Positions 10,516 to 21,497 of a stretch of 64,000 bases of DNA are shown here, in pieces. The translations under genes were made by a program, and so were the position numbers. Below the pieces are notes generated by a model. That model was not told the origin of the DNA. It made no database searches and was given only the letters and a program-made list of their open reading frames with translations. How positions within the stretch are numbered: the stretch's first letter is position 1; each line of letters opens with the position of its first letter. The stretch is from Byssothecium circinans (lineage: Eukaryota; Ascomycota; Dothideomycetes; Pleosporales; Massarinaceae), in the NCBI GenBank assembly GCA_010015675.1, contig ML976977.1, positions 1,209,858-1,273,857 on the forward strand, given 5' to 3'.

Positions 10516-11880
10516 ACAAATCAGGCCATCCTCACATACGCTCTCCCACATCCGGGGGCCATTTTGGGCCCGGGCAACCCACATCCCCATGGCCTCCGCC
10601 AGCGCAACGGCCTCCTAAAACCATGCCTCCACGCAGTCCACCAGAAATACGGCTCCGCAGTGACATCGCCCCGCACGAAATCTCCTTCATTTCCGGCGAG
10701 ACAGCCTAGGAAGACATTTGCGGCTTCCGCACCAGTACACACAAAACACCTCCCTATTTGAAAGACATGCGCCTCACGCCACGTCCACCCAACAACATCA
10801 TCAGTTGTTTTGGAGCCGATGAGGCAACGCATGCCAGGTATCGCGGAATAAGCGTTTTTCATTGAGTGAAGGCGCGTTAAGGGGACAAGACGGAATCGAA
10901 ACTGGATTTGTGGATTTTCTGGTGCAGAGGTTGGGCGAGATGGTGGAAAAGGAAGAGTCTGGTAGTGATGAAAGAATAGTCGGCGATAGCAAGGACGGAG
11001 TGGTGGATATCACGAGATGGTATAATCACACTACTTTTGATATCATTACGGATCCAGTGTACGGGGGAGCCGCTTCATTGCTTAAGGGATCGAGATTACC
11101 CCCTTGGCTCTCTATGGTACGTCCGCAGTTTGCAGTCTCGAAACATAAATCGCTATCTTCTCTAACTTGAATACGATGGTTAAAGGTCCCACTAGCAGTA
11201 AAATCCAACGCCCTAATCGCCGCAAAAACACGCTTTCCTACTCTCCGATATATCGAACGCGTAAAATCCCTCTTTATATCTAGTGCCTTACTCGACCAAA
11301 GCGCGTCGATTTCTTCAACATCGTCTCCGCAAAGGTTTCCAAATGTATCGCCCAAGGCACAACGCGTCCGGGTTCCAGGTCGAAGTTCCGTAAACACCAA
11401 AACGATGGTCCAGAAGGAGAAGGGGGAGGCAGGGGCATGATGAAGGCGGAAATCGATTCGAATGCGAATCTGTTGATGGTGGCCGGGAGTGAAACGATGG
11501 CTACGCAGTTTTGTGGGTTTGCGTACTTGATTTTGACGAATGAAGGAGTTTATAAGAAGTTAGTAGAGAGGATTAGGGGGTATTCAAAAACCAGAGTGAG
11601 ATTACCATCAAGGCGGTTGGTAAACTTGAGTATTTAGTCGCGTGTCTTACGGAGGGGTTGAGGATGCGTCCTCCGGTTCCGGCGGGGTTTGCGAGGGTGG
11701 TGCCGAAGGGTAGAGATACGATTTCTGGGCTTTGGATTCCGGAAGGTGTAAGTGCTTTCCTCCTTCTGTTCCCCATGTGAATTCGGTGAGCGTATTGCGG
11801 ATGATGTGATCGGTGGTGAAATGAAATTGGTCTAATATTCCAAATCACCCCAGGCATCCGTATACATGCCTCAATGACCA
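10516..11880 (+). pseudogene. cytochrome P450 pseudogene
   Basis: P450 segments occur in the right order on the plus strand but in different frames with stops. In order: a proline-rich hinge (LSHIRGPFWARATHIP, about 10540), the HAVHQKYGS and IAPHEISFISGETA region (about 10630-10700), NNIISCFGADEATHARYRG, ALRGQDGIETGFVDFLVQRL (about 10875), an I-helix with AGSET (about 11485), and a K-helix ExxR as EGLRMRPPVPAGF (about 11660). The heme-binding Cys loop is not visible, so the 3' end is lost or unrecognisable. Two conserved Trp positions read as stops (TAG before EDICG, TGA after VYMPQ), consistent with G-to-A changes. No working enzyme can be encoded. Confidence 0.85.
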
Positions 11881-13111
11881 GTGGAGGGGGTATTGATGAC
11901 CGTAATGCGCTCTCGGCACATACTCCATAGCAGTCCAGTATTTGAGATTAAGTCTGCAATTGACGGCACCGAATTGATAGTTCGTAACCTTCAAGGCAGA
12001 CTTGCACCACACGAAAACCAAAATCCCATTCCATTCTGTCGTACTTTTCAACCAGAGATGCCAGTTCGTAAATACAAATCACGAAAAGTGTCTCGTCGGA
12101 TTCTTACCCAACGACGACATGGACTGCTGCGCAGTCGCGAGGACGTACATCCCCTCCCATAAAACGTGTTCTTCCCGCCCAAAACATATTTCTCTCCTTT
12201 CAATGCACAATCTATTTTTTTCCATTCAATTATGACCTTCCAAGCACCCGTGTTCCACGCCGCTTATACGACCATGTTCCGTCCGATTCGTCTGTGAACA
12301 CCCCAGACGTCTTGTCACAAGCATGTTTGAACTTGCGCCGGAACTAGGTCTTTCATACCCCACTTTGGTTCCTCGCCGCCGCGAACCTTGGCACTTCTAC
12401 TCTGCGCTCCTGCCTTTTAAACTTTTGCTATATTTATTAAATACAGGGAGAAAAAATTCATCTAATAGCACATCGGGCTTGTGGTTTAGTGGGACTACCA
12501 TCCCGTAGTGCTATATAAGAGGTCTTGCGCGCCGTGTCTAGAGGTCCCATTACCGTTTTTCAACTTTTGAAATGGGGAAAGCCTCGCAGCTCCAACGCGC
12601 CCCAATTTGGCTAGCGCGACCGCAACCATCCGCATTTTAACATGTCAGAACCCAGAAGCGAAGAACAGAGATGTAGCAGCGACAAGATCCTTTGCTTGAA
12701 GAAGGAAGCGCATCTAGGCGTGTCGCCCTAGCAGTGCTCAGAATATTCTCTAGAGTTATACCCCTGTCGGTAGGCAGCAGTTGCCAACAAAACCCGGACT
12801 CATGGCATTTTTTGGTGTTTGAGCACACTGACCCAAGGGCAAAATTATGGGGGCCCCACAGGGGTCGCATGCAGCTCGGACACGTGATAGAGCCCAGCCC
12901 AGGCATGTCAGCAAGTCTTGTCCCTAAAATAGCGGCTCGCGGCCTTTTATAGTTCCGGCCCCGGACATTTTATGCGTCCACCGCACTGCGGGGCACTTTC
13001 CAGAAACACCGCCCCCCGCCAAATTTCTAAGAATCCTATACGGAAAGCTCTTCAAGCCAGATGCTCAAGCCCTAGCAGTCCTACGTTGATCCGATTCAAC
13101 CCGGTAATAGG
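11881..13111. other. intergenic; holds a partial tRNA-Ala-like sequence
   Basis: About 1.2 kb between the P450 remnant and PSAT. No supported gene. The only recognised element is the tRNA-Ala 5' fragment at 12474-12492. Confidence 0.5.
12474..12492 (+). repeat. partial tRNA-Ala (5' part) copy
   Basis: 19 bases identical to 16981-16999, covering the acceptor strand and D-arm (A box) of the intact tRNA-Ala, preceded by the same c. Identity then stops. There is no anticodon loop or B box, so it is a fragment, either a degenerate tRNA copy or part of a tRNA-derived repeat. Confidence 0.6.
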
Positions 13112-14388
13112 ATGCCCACCAGATCAGACATCACCTACTTTGGTGCAGGCCCGGCACTGCTGCCAACCGACGTCCTCGAGGATGCCGCCGAGGCTCTTCT
13201 CAACTATAGCGATACTGGTCTAGGCATCGCCGAGCATTCGCACCGGTCGGAGATAGCCACTACTGTCATCAATGAGGCCAAAGCTGACCTGACTTCCTAC
13301 CTGGATATTCCAGACCACTACGAGATCCTCTTCATGCAGGGTGGCGGCTCAGCCGAGTTCTCGGCTATGGCTTACAACTTTGTTGGCGCATGGGTTGCCC
13401 GCAAACGCAAAGAGCTTGGGCCAGATGACAGCTCAGTGCAGGAGCTCAAGTTGGCCGTGAAGAACCTCAAGATCGACTACATCATCACTGGTGGCTGGTC
13501 TAAAAAGGCAGCGGCTGAAGCTGAGCGACTTTTCGGCTCCGAACATGTCAATATTGTGGCGGATAGCCGTGAGCTGAATGACGGCAAGTTTGGAACCATA
13601 CCGGAAGAGAGGACCTGGAACTTGTCCGAGGACGCTGCTATGGTATATTACTGCGACAACGAAACTGTTGATGGCGTCGAGTTCCCTCGATTTCCGAAGT
13701 CTCTTGAACCGAAGCATCATCAACCTATTGTCGTTGCTGATATGAGCTCCAACATTCTTTCAAGGAAGATACCGATACAGAATTTTTCTGCAATCTTCTT
13801 CGGCGCCCAGAAGAATCTAGGATCTACCGGTATCACCGTGGTCATTATCAAAAAGAGCTTGCTACCACAGCCTTCTGCGGCCTTGATGAGACAACTGGCC
13901 CTGCCTCTCCCTCCTCGTACTCTCGAGTTTGAGACTATTGCTAAAAGCAATAGTCTCTACAACACACTAAGCATCTTTGAGTACGTGCATTCGTTCAAGA
14001 ACTAGCCTCAACTAATCAAGACCTTTCTAGTGTGTATATAGCAGGTCGGGTTCTGAAGAAGCTGCTGCAACAGTACCCAGACAAAGTCCAAGGACAGCAA
14101 GCTGTATCCGAATTGAAGGCTCAGCTTATCTACGCAGCCCTCGAAGCCCGTCCTGATGTCTACAAGATTGTCCCTGACAAAACAGTGCGGTCACGCATGA
14201 ATATTTGTTTCAGGATAGAAGGTGGCGATGCTGCTGAGGAAACTTTTCTAAAGCAAGGGGTTACCTTGGGGCTAACGGGGTTAAGAGGTCACCGTGATGT
14301 GGGAGGAATTCGAGCCAGCAATTACAACTCGGTTTCTCTCGAAGGTGCCAAGAAGCTTGCTAGCTTTATTCGCACTTTCGCGTCGTAA
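13112..14388 (+). CDS. SER1: phosphoserine aminotransferase
   Basis: Two exons, 13112-13980 and 14031-14388, with intron gtacgt..ctag and a ctaat branch region; 408 aa. The enzyme is PLP-dependent and converts 3-phosphohydroxypyruvate plus glutamate to phosphoserine in serine synthesis. Family signatures are the start YFGAGPALLPTDVLEDAAEA, GLGIAEHSHRS, the substrate loop FMQGGGSAEFSA, and the PLP lysine K234 in FFGAQKNLGSTGI. The C-terminal GLRGHRDVGGIRASNYN is also typical. Splicing gives SIFDVYIAG across the junction, as expected. The gene is intact despite lying between a pseudogene and a frameshifted gene. The symbol follows the yeast orthologue. Confidence 0.95.
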
Positions 14389-14664
14389 GGGGGCAACTAA
14401 TGGAAAAAGTTGAATCCCTCAAAACTCAGACTTCAAGCTTCCTTGTTGCGCTGAACCATTACCCAATCTCTTAGCAAGTTTGATCTTTTTAGTGAATGTT
14501 TGCATTTGTAGATTTATCGCTCAATTGTAGCAAGTTACCGTAGCTACTTTCGCTATGAAGCCCTGCGGGCTAGTCCGGCACCTCGGGTCCTTACCCGAGG
14601 CTTACGATTTCCATGTCCTCTTGCTGACGAGCACAACTGTCCTAAAACCTTCTCAAGTTCAAAG

Positions 14665-16363
14665 ATGGCAAAAGCCCATTCACATATACACTCAGGCGTC
14701 CAAATCCCATGTCCTCTCGCGAAAGGTTATGGGTGTGACTTGATGTTCAAGACTCAAGAATATGCTCGAAATCATAAGAAATTGCATACACACCCTTTCA
14801 TCTGTCCACGCAAAGATTGTATTCGACGGTTTCAATCCTTCGGAGATACGTTACAACATGCCGATGATCCAAATCACCAAGTTCCCGAACTCTTTTTGTG
14901 TCCCGTCCAAATGTGCCGAAGCGCTACTATTGGCAAGCCATTGAATGGACACGACATTAAGTGGCATCGAAACTTACACGTTCAACTCGGACATATTGAC
15001 TCCACGGACTTCATACCGCAAGCGGCGAAAGAGCAACAACTACACAGTGACATCTCCTTATACTCACTCATTCAGCAACACGAAAGGCTTGATCTGACAG
15101 CCAGAAGTTCGCGCGAAGAGTTAGCTTTGGGTATTGCCGAAGATGATGGCGATTTGGATGTTAATGAGACTGATCTCAAAGACATCTACAATGCCATCGA
15201 TAGTGACGACAACGACCATCAGGACATGCAAGATGATGACGAGATGCAGGAAGCTTTCCCCAAGGATGGAGGACTACTGCAGGAGCTTGAATACCCTAGT
15301 GAACTCCTCAGTCAGGAACATCTCCAGCGACGAGAAAGCAGAGGTTCTGGCATACTCCGACTCGCTAATCGATGCGTCCGATGCTATATACACTTTCAAC
15401 TTATGCGTTTCTTGAAGCATAGGGGGATTGAGGCCGGGCCTCAGAACTCTGTTTGCGCGAGCCGGAACTGCGACCGGCTTCCGGTCCATGGATGCGCGTA
15501 TTGCCCGCTTCATCTCTCCAATTTGTTGCAGAACAGTCACAAAAGCATTCACAATCACAGTATTACACAGCTGCAAGAAATGTTCAAGTCTGCGATTCGG
15601 AAGGAGTGGAGGATTCAACCTCAGTACGATGTCGTCCGCAAACGAACAAAGGAGATTTTACAGAGTAAGCGGCCCGGTACTGATCTGATCATCTTGGACG
15701 ACGAATTCTCGCCCGCATCACAGCAACTCTGGGAGTTTGCTATGATAGAGCTAGTTTCAGGCAAGGTCCTGGTAAACACTAAAATTTGATCATCATCGCG
15801 CACTTGATCACAACGCATCGACAAGCTCTAGCGCAAGCTCCCTTCCATTCTGGAGCCATATAAGTCAGTTTAAAGCAAAGGAGGTCTATTCATCAGCCCG
15901 GAACACAAGTCTTGAACATATGGATGTTGACGAAGTCGCCTTTCGACTCCGACAGGTTGGGATTTCTCCAAGCACAGTGATCATAGTCTATCACGCAACG
16001 AACTTCGATCTTAAACTCCTCACACGGTTCTTGGAATCAGCTGGCTATTTCGGCTATTTGCCAACTGAAGAGAATTGCATTCCGATTGTGAATGTTCTTC
16101 GTCCACATCTGTCTGATCGAATGTCAAGCGGCAGGAGGTTTCCTCTAAAGCTCGAGGTGCCGTGCCCCCTCATGTTTCCTCGGCACAGTTTAGTAGGTAT
16201 GAATCACCAGGCATTGGCTGATTGCCAACAAACGCGACTTGTGTGCATGGCATACGAGGAGCTATGCAAGCCTGTTGCGGAACGGGGCGAAGAATGGCGA
16301 CCAGATGCAGTCGCGCGATCAAGCCAGAGGTCCATTCTCGACTGGCTGCAAGACTCGCCCTAA
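14665..16363 (+). pseudogene. C2H2 zinc-finger / DEDDh 3'-5' exonuclease fusion with a +1 frameshift
   Basis: The frame from ATG 14665 stops at 15787-15789. Reading resumes one base later (from 15788) without loss of sense and ends at 16363, for about 565 residues overall. The first part has three C2H2-like fingers (about residues 10-110, for example FICPRKDCIRRF and FLCPVQMCRSA), an acidic linker, and a Cys-rich cluster (NRCVRCYIHF, CAYCPLHL). The exonuclease follows: ExoI as LIILDDEFSP just before the break, ExoII as YHATNFDLKLL and ExoIII as HQALADCQQTRLV after it, the DEDDh pattern. The shift falls in aaaatttgat. It may be a real mutation, a sequencing indel in the A4T3 run, or a recoding site. 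The substrate is unknown. Confidence 0.7.
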
Positions 16364-16981
16364 GAAACCTGCAGTCTTGGTGAGCAATATCTCCAATGAA
16401 ACAAAATTTAGTAACTAGGGGCAAGGGAGTCTCCCAAATTAGCGCTTCTCTTTTTATGTGGAATGGATTCCTATTATACTATCCAAGGCAGAGGCTTCTT
16501 CTTAACTTATCACCTTTGTTTAGTAGGTATGTAGTTTAGTGGTATAATTAAGAGTAATCCTTAGAGGCAGGGGACTGTCAAGGCTGGGGTTAATCACCTT
16601 GCGGCACAAACCTTGGAAGGTAGTCAAAGGCAAGGCGCTTTCACCAGCTCAAATGCACCTTGGCCAAGCCTCACTTGAACGCGTACGCGCTGAACAAGGT
16701 TATTGGCGGTTTCGTCCTCTCCGGAGTGGTGGCTTGCAATGCTATTTCCTGTTTTCAGATTATTGGATGCTCGGAAACCGAAGCTGACTTCTGTGCCGCT
16801 TGTAAGACCTATACTAGCGCTATTATGCATGCTTTTGTGCGCGTGCGCAGGATCTCGTTTATTGGAAGTCAGCTCAACTAACTGCTTTTGGTTGACCAGT
16901 GTTCCAGCCTGCAAATTGTTGAAACCGGTATATTAATATCTTACCGCGCTAACTGTTCCAATAATCAGTAAAATGTGCAAC
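16364..16981. other. intergenic; holds a second tRNA-Ala-like A-box fragment
   Basis: About 620 bp, AT-rich at its start. It contains 16 bases (16534-16549) identical to the D-arm of the neighbouring tRNA-Ala. No gene supported. Confidence 0.5.
16534..16549 (+). repeat. tRNA-Ala D-arm fragment
   Basis: gtttagtggtataatt is identical to 16991-17006 in the intact tRNA, 450 bp downstream. The flanking acceptor stem is absent. It could be a decayed tRNA duplicate or repeat. Confidence 0.5.
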
Positions 16982-17053
16982 GGGCTTGTGGTTTAGTGGT
17001 ATAATTTTCCCTTAGCATGGGAAAGGTCCTGGGTTCGATTCCCAGCAAGTCCA
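16982..17053 (+). tRNA. tRNA-Ala (AGC), intronless
   Basis: A full cloverleaf can be drawn. The acceptor stem is gggcttg with caagtcc plus discriminator A, containing the G3:U70 pair that identifies alanine tRNAs. The D-arm holds A box tggtttagtgg. The anticodon stem ttccc/gggaa encloses loop ttagcat with anticodon AGC, and the T-arm carries B box ggttcgattcc. No intron; 3' CCA is not encoded. It is followed by a T5 run. Confidence 0.95.
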
Positions 17054-17529
17054 ATCTTTTTACCCTTTTCCCGTGCGCGGAAGGGTGTTGTGGCATGAAT
17101 TTTTTTTTTTGGCGACGTCCTGTCAATTTTGCTGATACTCTTTTGCTTAATTCAAAAATCAAAGAGTTAACCAACATATTTAACGGGACCTACATCTGTT
17201 CCACAATATAGCAGGTCTCCCAGATCCATTCACAGAATCATCACACCAAGCAAGGGAAACATTAGGGATCAAGGTAATTATTCGCATCACTCATACGGAG
17301 CCGCGACAAGAAATCTAGAGTCCATCGCACCATGGCGGCTACCGGAAAAAAAAGGTAGAGAAAAGGGACCATAAGGGGAATCTCCATGTCAATACCCATC
17401 CGCCATCTACGCGTGCCATTTGCGCCGAGCTTTGATGCAATGCCCTTACGTTCAAAAAGGGAACCCACGTGTACGCCCACTATGCTTTCGTTTCTTGCGT
17501 AATGCATAGCTCTTGAGGTGGCCTTGCCT
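17054..17529. other. intergenic, tRNA 3' flank and TPS1 3' region
   Basis: No coding feature apart from the Pol III terminator. A T10 run at 17100-17109 is a homopolymer. Confidence 0.5.
17057..17061 (+). terminator. RNA polymerase III terminator
   Basis: TTTTT four bases after the tRNA 3' end, the usual Pol III stop signal. Confidence 0.8.
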
Positions 17530-19333
17530 CTACGACCGCGGCTGCTCCATAGATTCAGCTTCGGTGGACGCTTCTCCGGAACTCTGCGCGGGAGCTTCCG
17601 CCTCTTTCTGCTTCTCTGCCTCTTTCGCCTCAGTCGGAACATCTGAGCTCGAAGGGCGGTTGGGCAGAGAAATCGGCGAGCTTGTCTTGTTGTCGTTCGC
17701 GAGGGATCGGCGGTAGAAGCGCCTGCGTTCGGCTTGCTCCGAGATCCTCGTAAGTTCGTTGACAAAGGAAGAACCCCACCAAGCACTACACTATGTTAGC
17801 CGGAGCAGCGTCCATTCGAGAATTGTTTGCTTACCTGGTGTATTTCCTGATGTATTTGGAAAGCTTCTGGTAGTTCATATTCCGCTGCTCGTCACCCATT
17901 GTGACCGCGTCGTGGATGGCGTCTGCGAGCTCCTCTGTGTTCCAAGGATTGACAATCAAGCTGCCATTCAGACTCTGCGCGGCGCCGGTAAACTCGGATA
18001 GGATCATGACGCCGTGGCGCTTCTCCTGCGTCGCAATGTACTCGTAGGACACCAAGTTCATACCGTCGCGAGTAGAGGAGACGAGGCATGCGTCTGAGAC
18101 GGAGTAAAGCGCAATCAGCTCCTCGAAAGAGACTGACTTGTGCATGAAGTGAATTGGCATGAACTCAATCGTGCCAAACTTGCCGTTGATCCTGCCGACT
18201 AGTTCGTTGACCACGGCGCGGAGGTTTTGATACTCCTCGACGTCTTGTCGACTGGGTACAGCAACCTGGACGAGGACAACTTTGCCAATCCATTCGGGAT
18301 GTTCAGTCAGAAAGACCTCCAGCGCATGCAGCTTCTGCGGAACACCCTTGATATAGTCAAGGCGATCAACGCCGACAATCAGCTTCACGCCCTGGAACTT
18401 CTTCTCCAGTGTCGCAATACGCTCCTGGACTTTGGGAAGCTTCAGGCCCTCGTCGAACTTCTCTGGGTCGATACCAATGGGGAAGGCCCCGACCGTGATG
18501 ACTTTGTTCTGGAACTCGACACCATTCGGAGTAGTCGCGAGACCCCTTCATGACCATTAGTAATACACTGTGTCATCAATCAAGTATACTTACAGGATGC
18601 GAGAGCAGCTGCTGAGAAAGTGACGCGCGTAATCGTAGGTGTGGAAGCCAATCAGATCGCAGTGAAGGACACCAAGGAGGATCTCGTTTCGAACAGGAAG
18701 AATCCGATAGATTTCCGAGCTCGGGAAGGGCGTGTGTAGGAAGAAGCCCAACTTCACGTTCTTCTTGGTGTCTCCAATCTCCTCACGCAGCATGGCGGGC
18801 AGCAGCATCAAGTGGTAGTCGTGCACCCAGACCATATCATTATCCTGAACATCTTTCGCGATAGCCTTTGCAAAGAGACGATTTGCTTCGCTGTACGCCT
18901 GCCATGCGGACTCGTCGAACGTGATTTCTCCAGGGTGGTAATGGAAGAGCGGCCAGAGGATAGAGTCTGCATACAATGAGCATTTCACGCGAATATCTTG
19001 TCAATAGCACTTACTCGAGAAGCCGTTGTAATGGCGGTCTGCAATGTCATCGTCAAGCATGATCGGGATGGCATTGTATTTGGACTTGAGATCTTCCTTG
19101 AGCGAGGGAATCTCCTCCTCCGGCACCTCCAAGCCCGGCCAGCCGTACCACTGGAAGGTGGTCGACTTTGCCAGACCGCTCAAGCCGCTGACAAGGCCAC
19201 CAGAGGACATGGAAAAGTCATATTTCCCCTCTTCCGAGCGCTTGATTGTGATAGGGAGACGGTTCGAGACGAGCAGTAGACGTCCGTCCGTCGTGTGACG
19301 GCGCACAAGTTTCGTAGGTCCCGATGTCGGCAT
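17530..19333 (-). CDS. TPS1: trehalose-6-phosphate synthase catalytic subunit
   Basis: Four exons on the minus strand: 19333-19015, 18966-18594, 18545-17835 and 17785-17530; 552 aa. It is a family GT20 glucosyltransferase making trehalose-6-phosphate from UDP-glucose and glucose-6-phosphate in the cytosol. Signatures are LLLVSNRLPITIKR at the N-terminus, GWPGLEVPEEE, VWVHDYHLMLLPAMLR, FLHTPFPSSEIYRILP, IGVDRLDYIKG-type sequence (VGVDRLDYIKGVPQKLHALE), and SDACLVSSTRDGMNLVSYEY with the UDP-binding acidic region after it. The last 80 residues are a disordered Ser/Glu/Ala-rich tail (KEAEKQKEAEAPAQSSGEAS) longer than in yeast Tps1. There is no C-terminal phosphatase domain. The gene is divergent from the HIRIP3-like gene at 20227. 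Confidence 0.96.
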
Positions 19334-20226
19334 TGTTGCACGGTGTAGGAGGGAGGACGTTGGAGTTGAGGAAGAGGAGAGAGGAGTATGTGCAGAGGCT
19401 TTGACCGACTTGGGCTCTCAGCGATCGGTTCTTGAGAGTGATGGATAGGTAGCGATATTTGAGTATCGCGCGGGTGCTGGGAATCGCAGGATCAGTCGGC
19501 AGGTGCCGTCACTGACGACAAATGGCTTCCTAGGTTAATCGAGCTTGTTGGGCGGCAACAGGCTTCTCGCAGGTTCCAAGATGCCGCAATTGTGACAATT
19601 CACAGCAAGTGCAGGGAATCCGATTGCGCGGGCGACGCAAAGGATTAGGGACGGCTAACCTTGAAGGAGATTGATTGCAACTGGAGCGTATCTAGCCACG
19701 TGTAGTCAAGAGTTGTAGGGTGGAAGCGGGCTGGCGGGAAAAACAAGCAGTTTTCAGTTTTGCTCGAGATGAATCCCATGCGAAATAAATGTGACGTAGA
19801 GCTCAGCTCAGCGGGGCACGGACTCCACAGCACACATCGGCGACAGGTCGACAGGTGGAGAGAAACCCGGAACGCGTGCGGCATGGCAAGTTTTCCTTTT
19901 GATGGGAGGCGCACAGCAAAGGATCAGGAATCTCTGTTCTCTGTACCGGCGACTCTGTTTCGGCTGGGTACTCACGGCGGGCTGCCCGTCATACTGTTGT
20001 ACTTATTGAGGTACTGCAGCTTCCGCACCTCCAATTGGATGATGCACTGCATGTGGCTAGAGTCTAGCGCTGGGATAGCTGCACGTGATGCCGTTTGACG
20101 TGCCCGGAGCCCGGGCTTGAACGTTGAAGCTAGTGCTCTCCGCATTGGCGCGCTTCTCCAACGCGATTTGACTTGCGCGTAGATATTTTCAACTTTTCCC
20201 TTCCCTCCATCCATTCGCCGCGAAAC
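19334..20226. promoter_or_regulatory. divergent intergenic region, TPS1 / HIRIP3-like gene
   Basis: 893 bp containing both 5' regions. I looked for stress-response (AGGGG/CCCCT) and heat-shock patterns near TPS1 and found none that was convincing. Confidence 0.4.
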
Positions 20227-21497
20227 ATGTCAGACTCGGAGATGGCAGACATTCCAGCGGAAGCGACGATTAGCAGGGCGCTCCGCGACGTCGTCATCTC
20301 GATACACAAGGCAGGCAACACGAATGACCTCACCGTCAAACGCGTTAGAGCAAGAGCAGAGGAGGAGCTTGGACTGCCGAGCGGCTTTCTCAAGAGTGAA
20401 GATTGGAAACAGAAGAGCCAGACGCTCATTCATGAGGCAGTGGTATGTTGTCACGATTTCGGAGTCTAGTCATTTCGTTTACCATTCAGCAGGACAAATA
20501 CTGTGACGACGATGCACCTGAGCCCAGTCCACCTAAGAAGGCCGCCATACCGAAATCTACATCGCAGAAGAAGTCCAGGCCCGCGAAAGAGACTTCTCGT
20601 GGCATAAAGAGGAAAGCGGCAGCACCAGCGAAGAAGACCCAGAAGCGCAGGAAGACAGTGTCGTCCGAAGAAGAACTCTCCGACGTCCCAGAGGACAGCG
20701 CAGTCTCGGATGCGGAGAGCGAGCTGCCGGAGAAGCCTACGCGTCGACAAAAGAAGGTGGTCGCCGAGGAGTCGGACGAAGAAGAAGTATCCAAGGCGCA
20801 AAAGAAGTTGAGCGACGACGATGGTGATAGTAATGGGCCGACTGCGGGCCAGAAGCAGACACCACCTCCTGAACCCAAGGGCGAGGCATCGGATAGCGAT
20901 CTTTCCAGTCTGATAGACGAGTCACCGGTCAAGAAGAAGCGTCAGAAGTCGGCAGACAAGCCAAAGAAGGAGACCAAGGGGAAGGCACCGAAAGCAAAAG
21001 CCAAATCGAAAGCAGAAGATGGCCCCGACCAGGCAGAGATCAAGCGACTTCAAGGCTGGCTTGTCAAGTGCGGCATTCGAAAAGTCTGGGGAAAGGAACT
21101 CGCCAAGTGCGACACGCCCAAGGAGAAGATCAAACATCTCAAGAACATGCTTTCAGATGCCGGCATGGAGGGGAAGTACTCGGTGGAAAAGGCTGCGCGG
21201 ATCAAGGAAAAGCGCGAGTTTGCAAAAGACCTCGAGGATATTCAGGCTGGCGCTGCAACCTGGGGAAAGCAAGATGTTACGGAGACTGGACGACCTAAAC
21301 GGGCGGCGAATAGGCCAGTGGCGAAGCCCATTGTACCTGTTTTTAGTGATGATGAAGAGCCGCAGAGTCAAGATGACAAAGAGGACCCTACAGATGACGA
21401 TGACGATGACGATGACGATGATGTGGATGAGGACGACAAGAGCGCTGGATCCGATGGGAGTGCCGAGGACGGCGATGAAGGCGATGATTCCAATTAG
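20227..21497 (+). CDS. acidic nuclear protein with DEK-C-like N-terminus and HIRIP3-like domain
   Basis: Two exons, 20227-20442 and 20490-21497 (intron gtatgt..ttcag); 407 aa. Residues 15-72 (ISRALRDVVISIHKAGNTND, then LTVKRVRARAEEELGLPSGF) form a helical domain like the DEK C-terminal fold. The middle is highly charged, with many KK/KR clusters and acidic Ser-rich patches (SSEEELSDVPEDS, SDSDLSSLIDESP), probable CK2 sites. Residues about 265-330 (LQGWLVKCGIRKVWGKEL, KEKIKHLKNMLSDAGMEGKY) match the pattern of the C-terminal domain of HIRIP3, a histone chaperone partner. The tail is poly-Asp/Glu, coded by a gac/gat repeat at about 21396-21424. A histone or chromatin chaperone role is inferred. 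Confidence 0.82.

Noticed and set aside
11881..12260. Search for the missing P450 heme-binding end
   Set aside because: No FxxGxRxCxG-like sequence in any frame on either strand.
10516..16363. P450 pseudogene, PSAT and nuclease as a biosynthetic cluster
   Set aside because: PSAT is a core serine-synthesis gene and no backbone synthase, transporter or regulator is present.
17100..17110. T10 run as a possible retroposon tail
   Set aside because: No target duplication or adjacent retroelement sequence; more likely a plain homopolymer.
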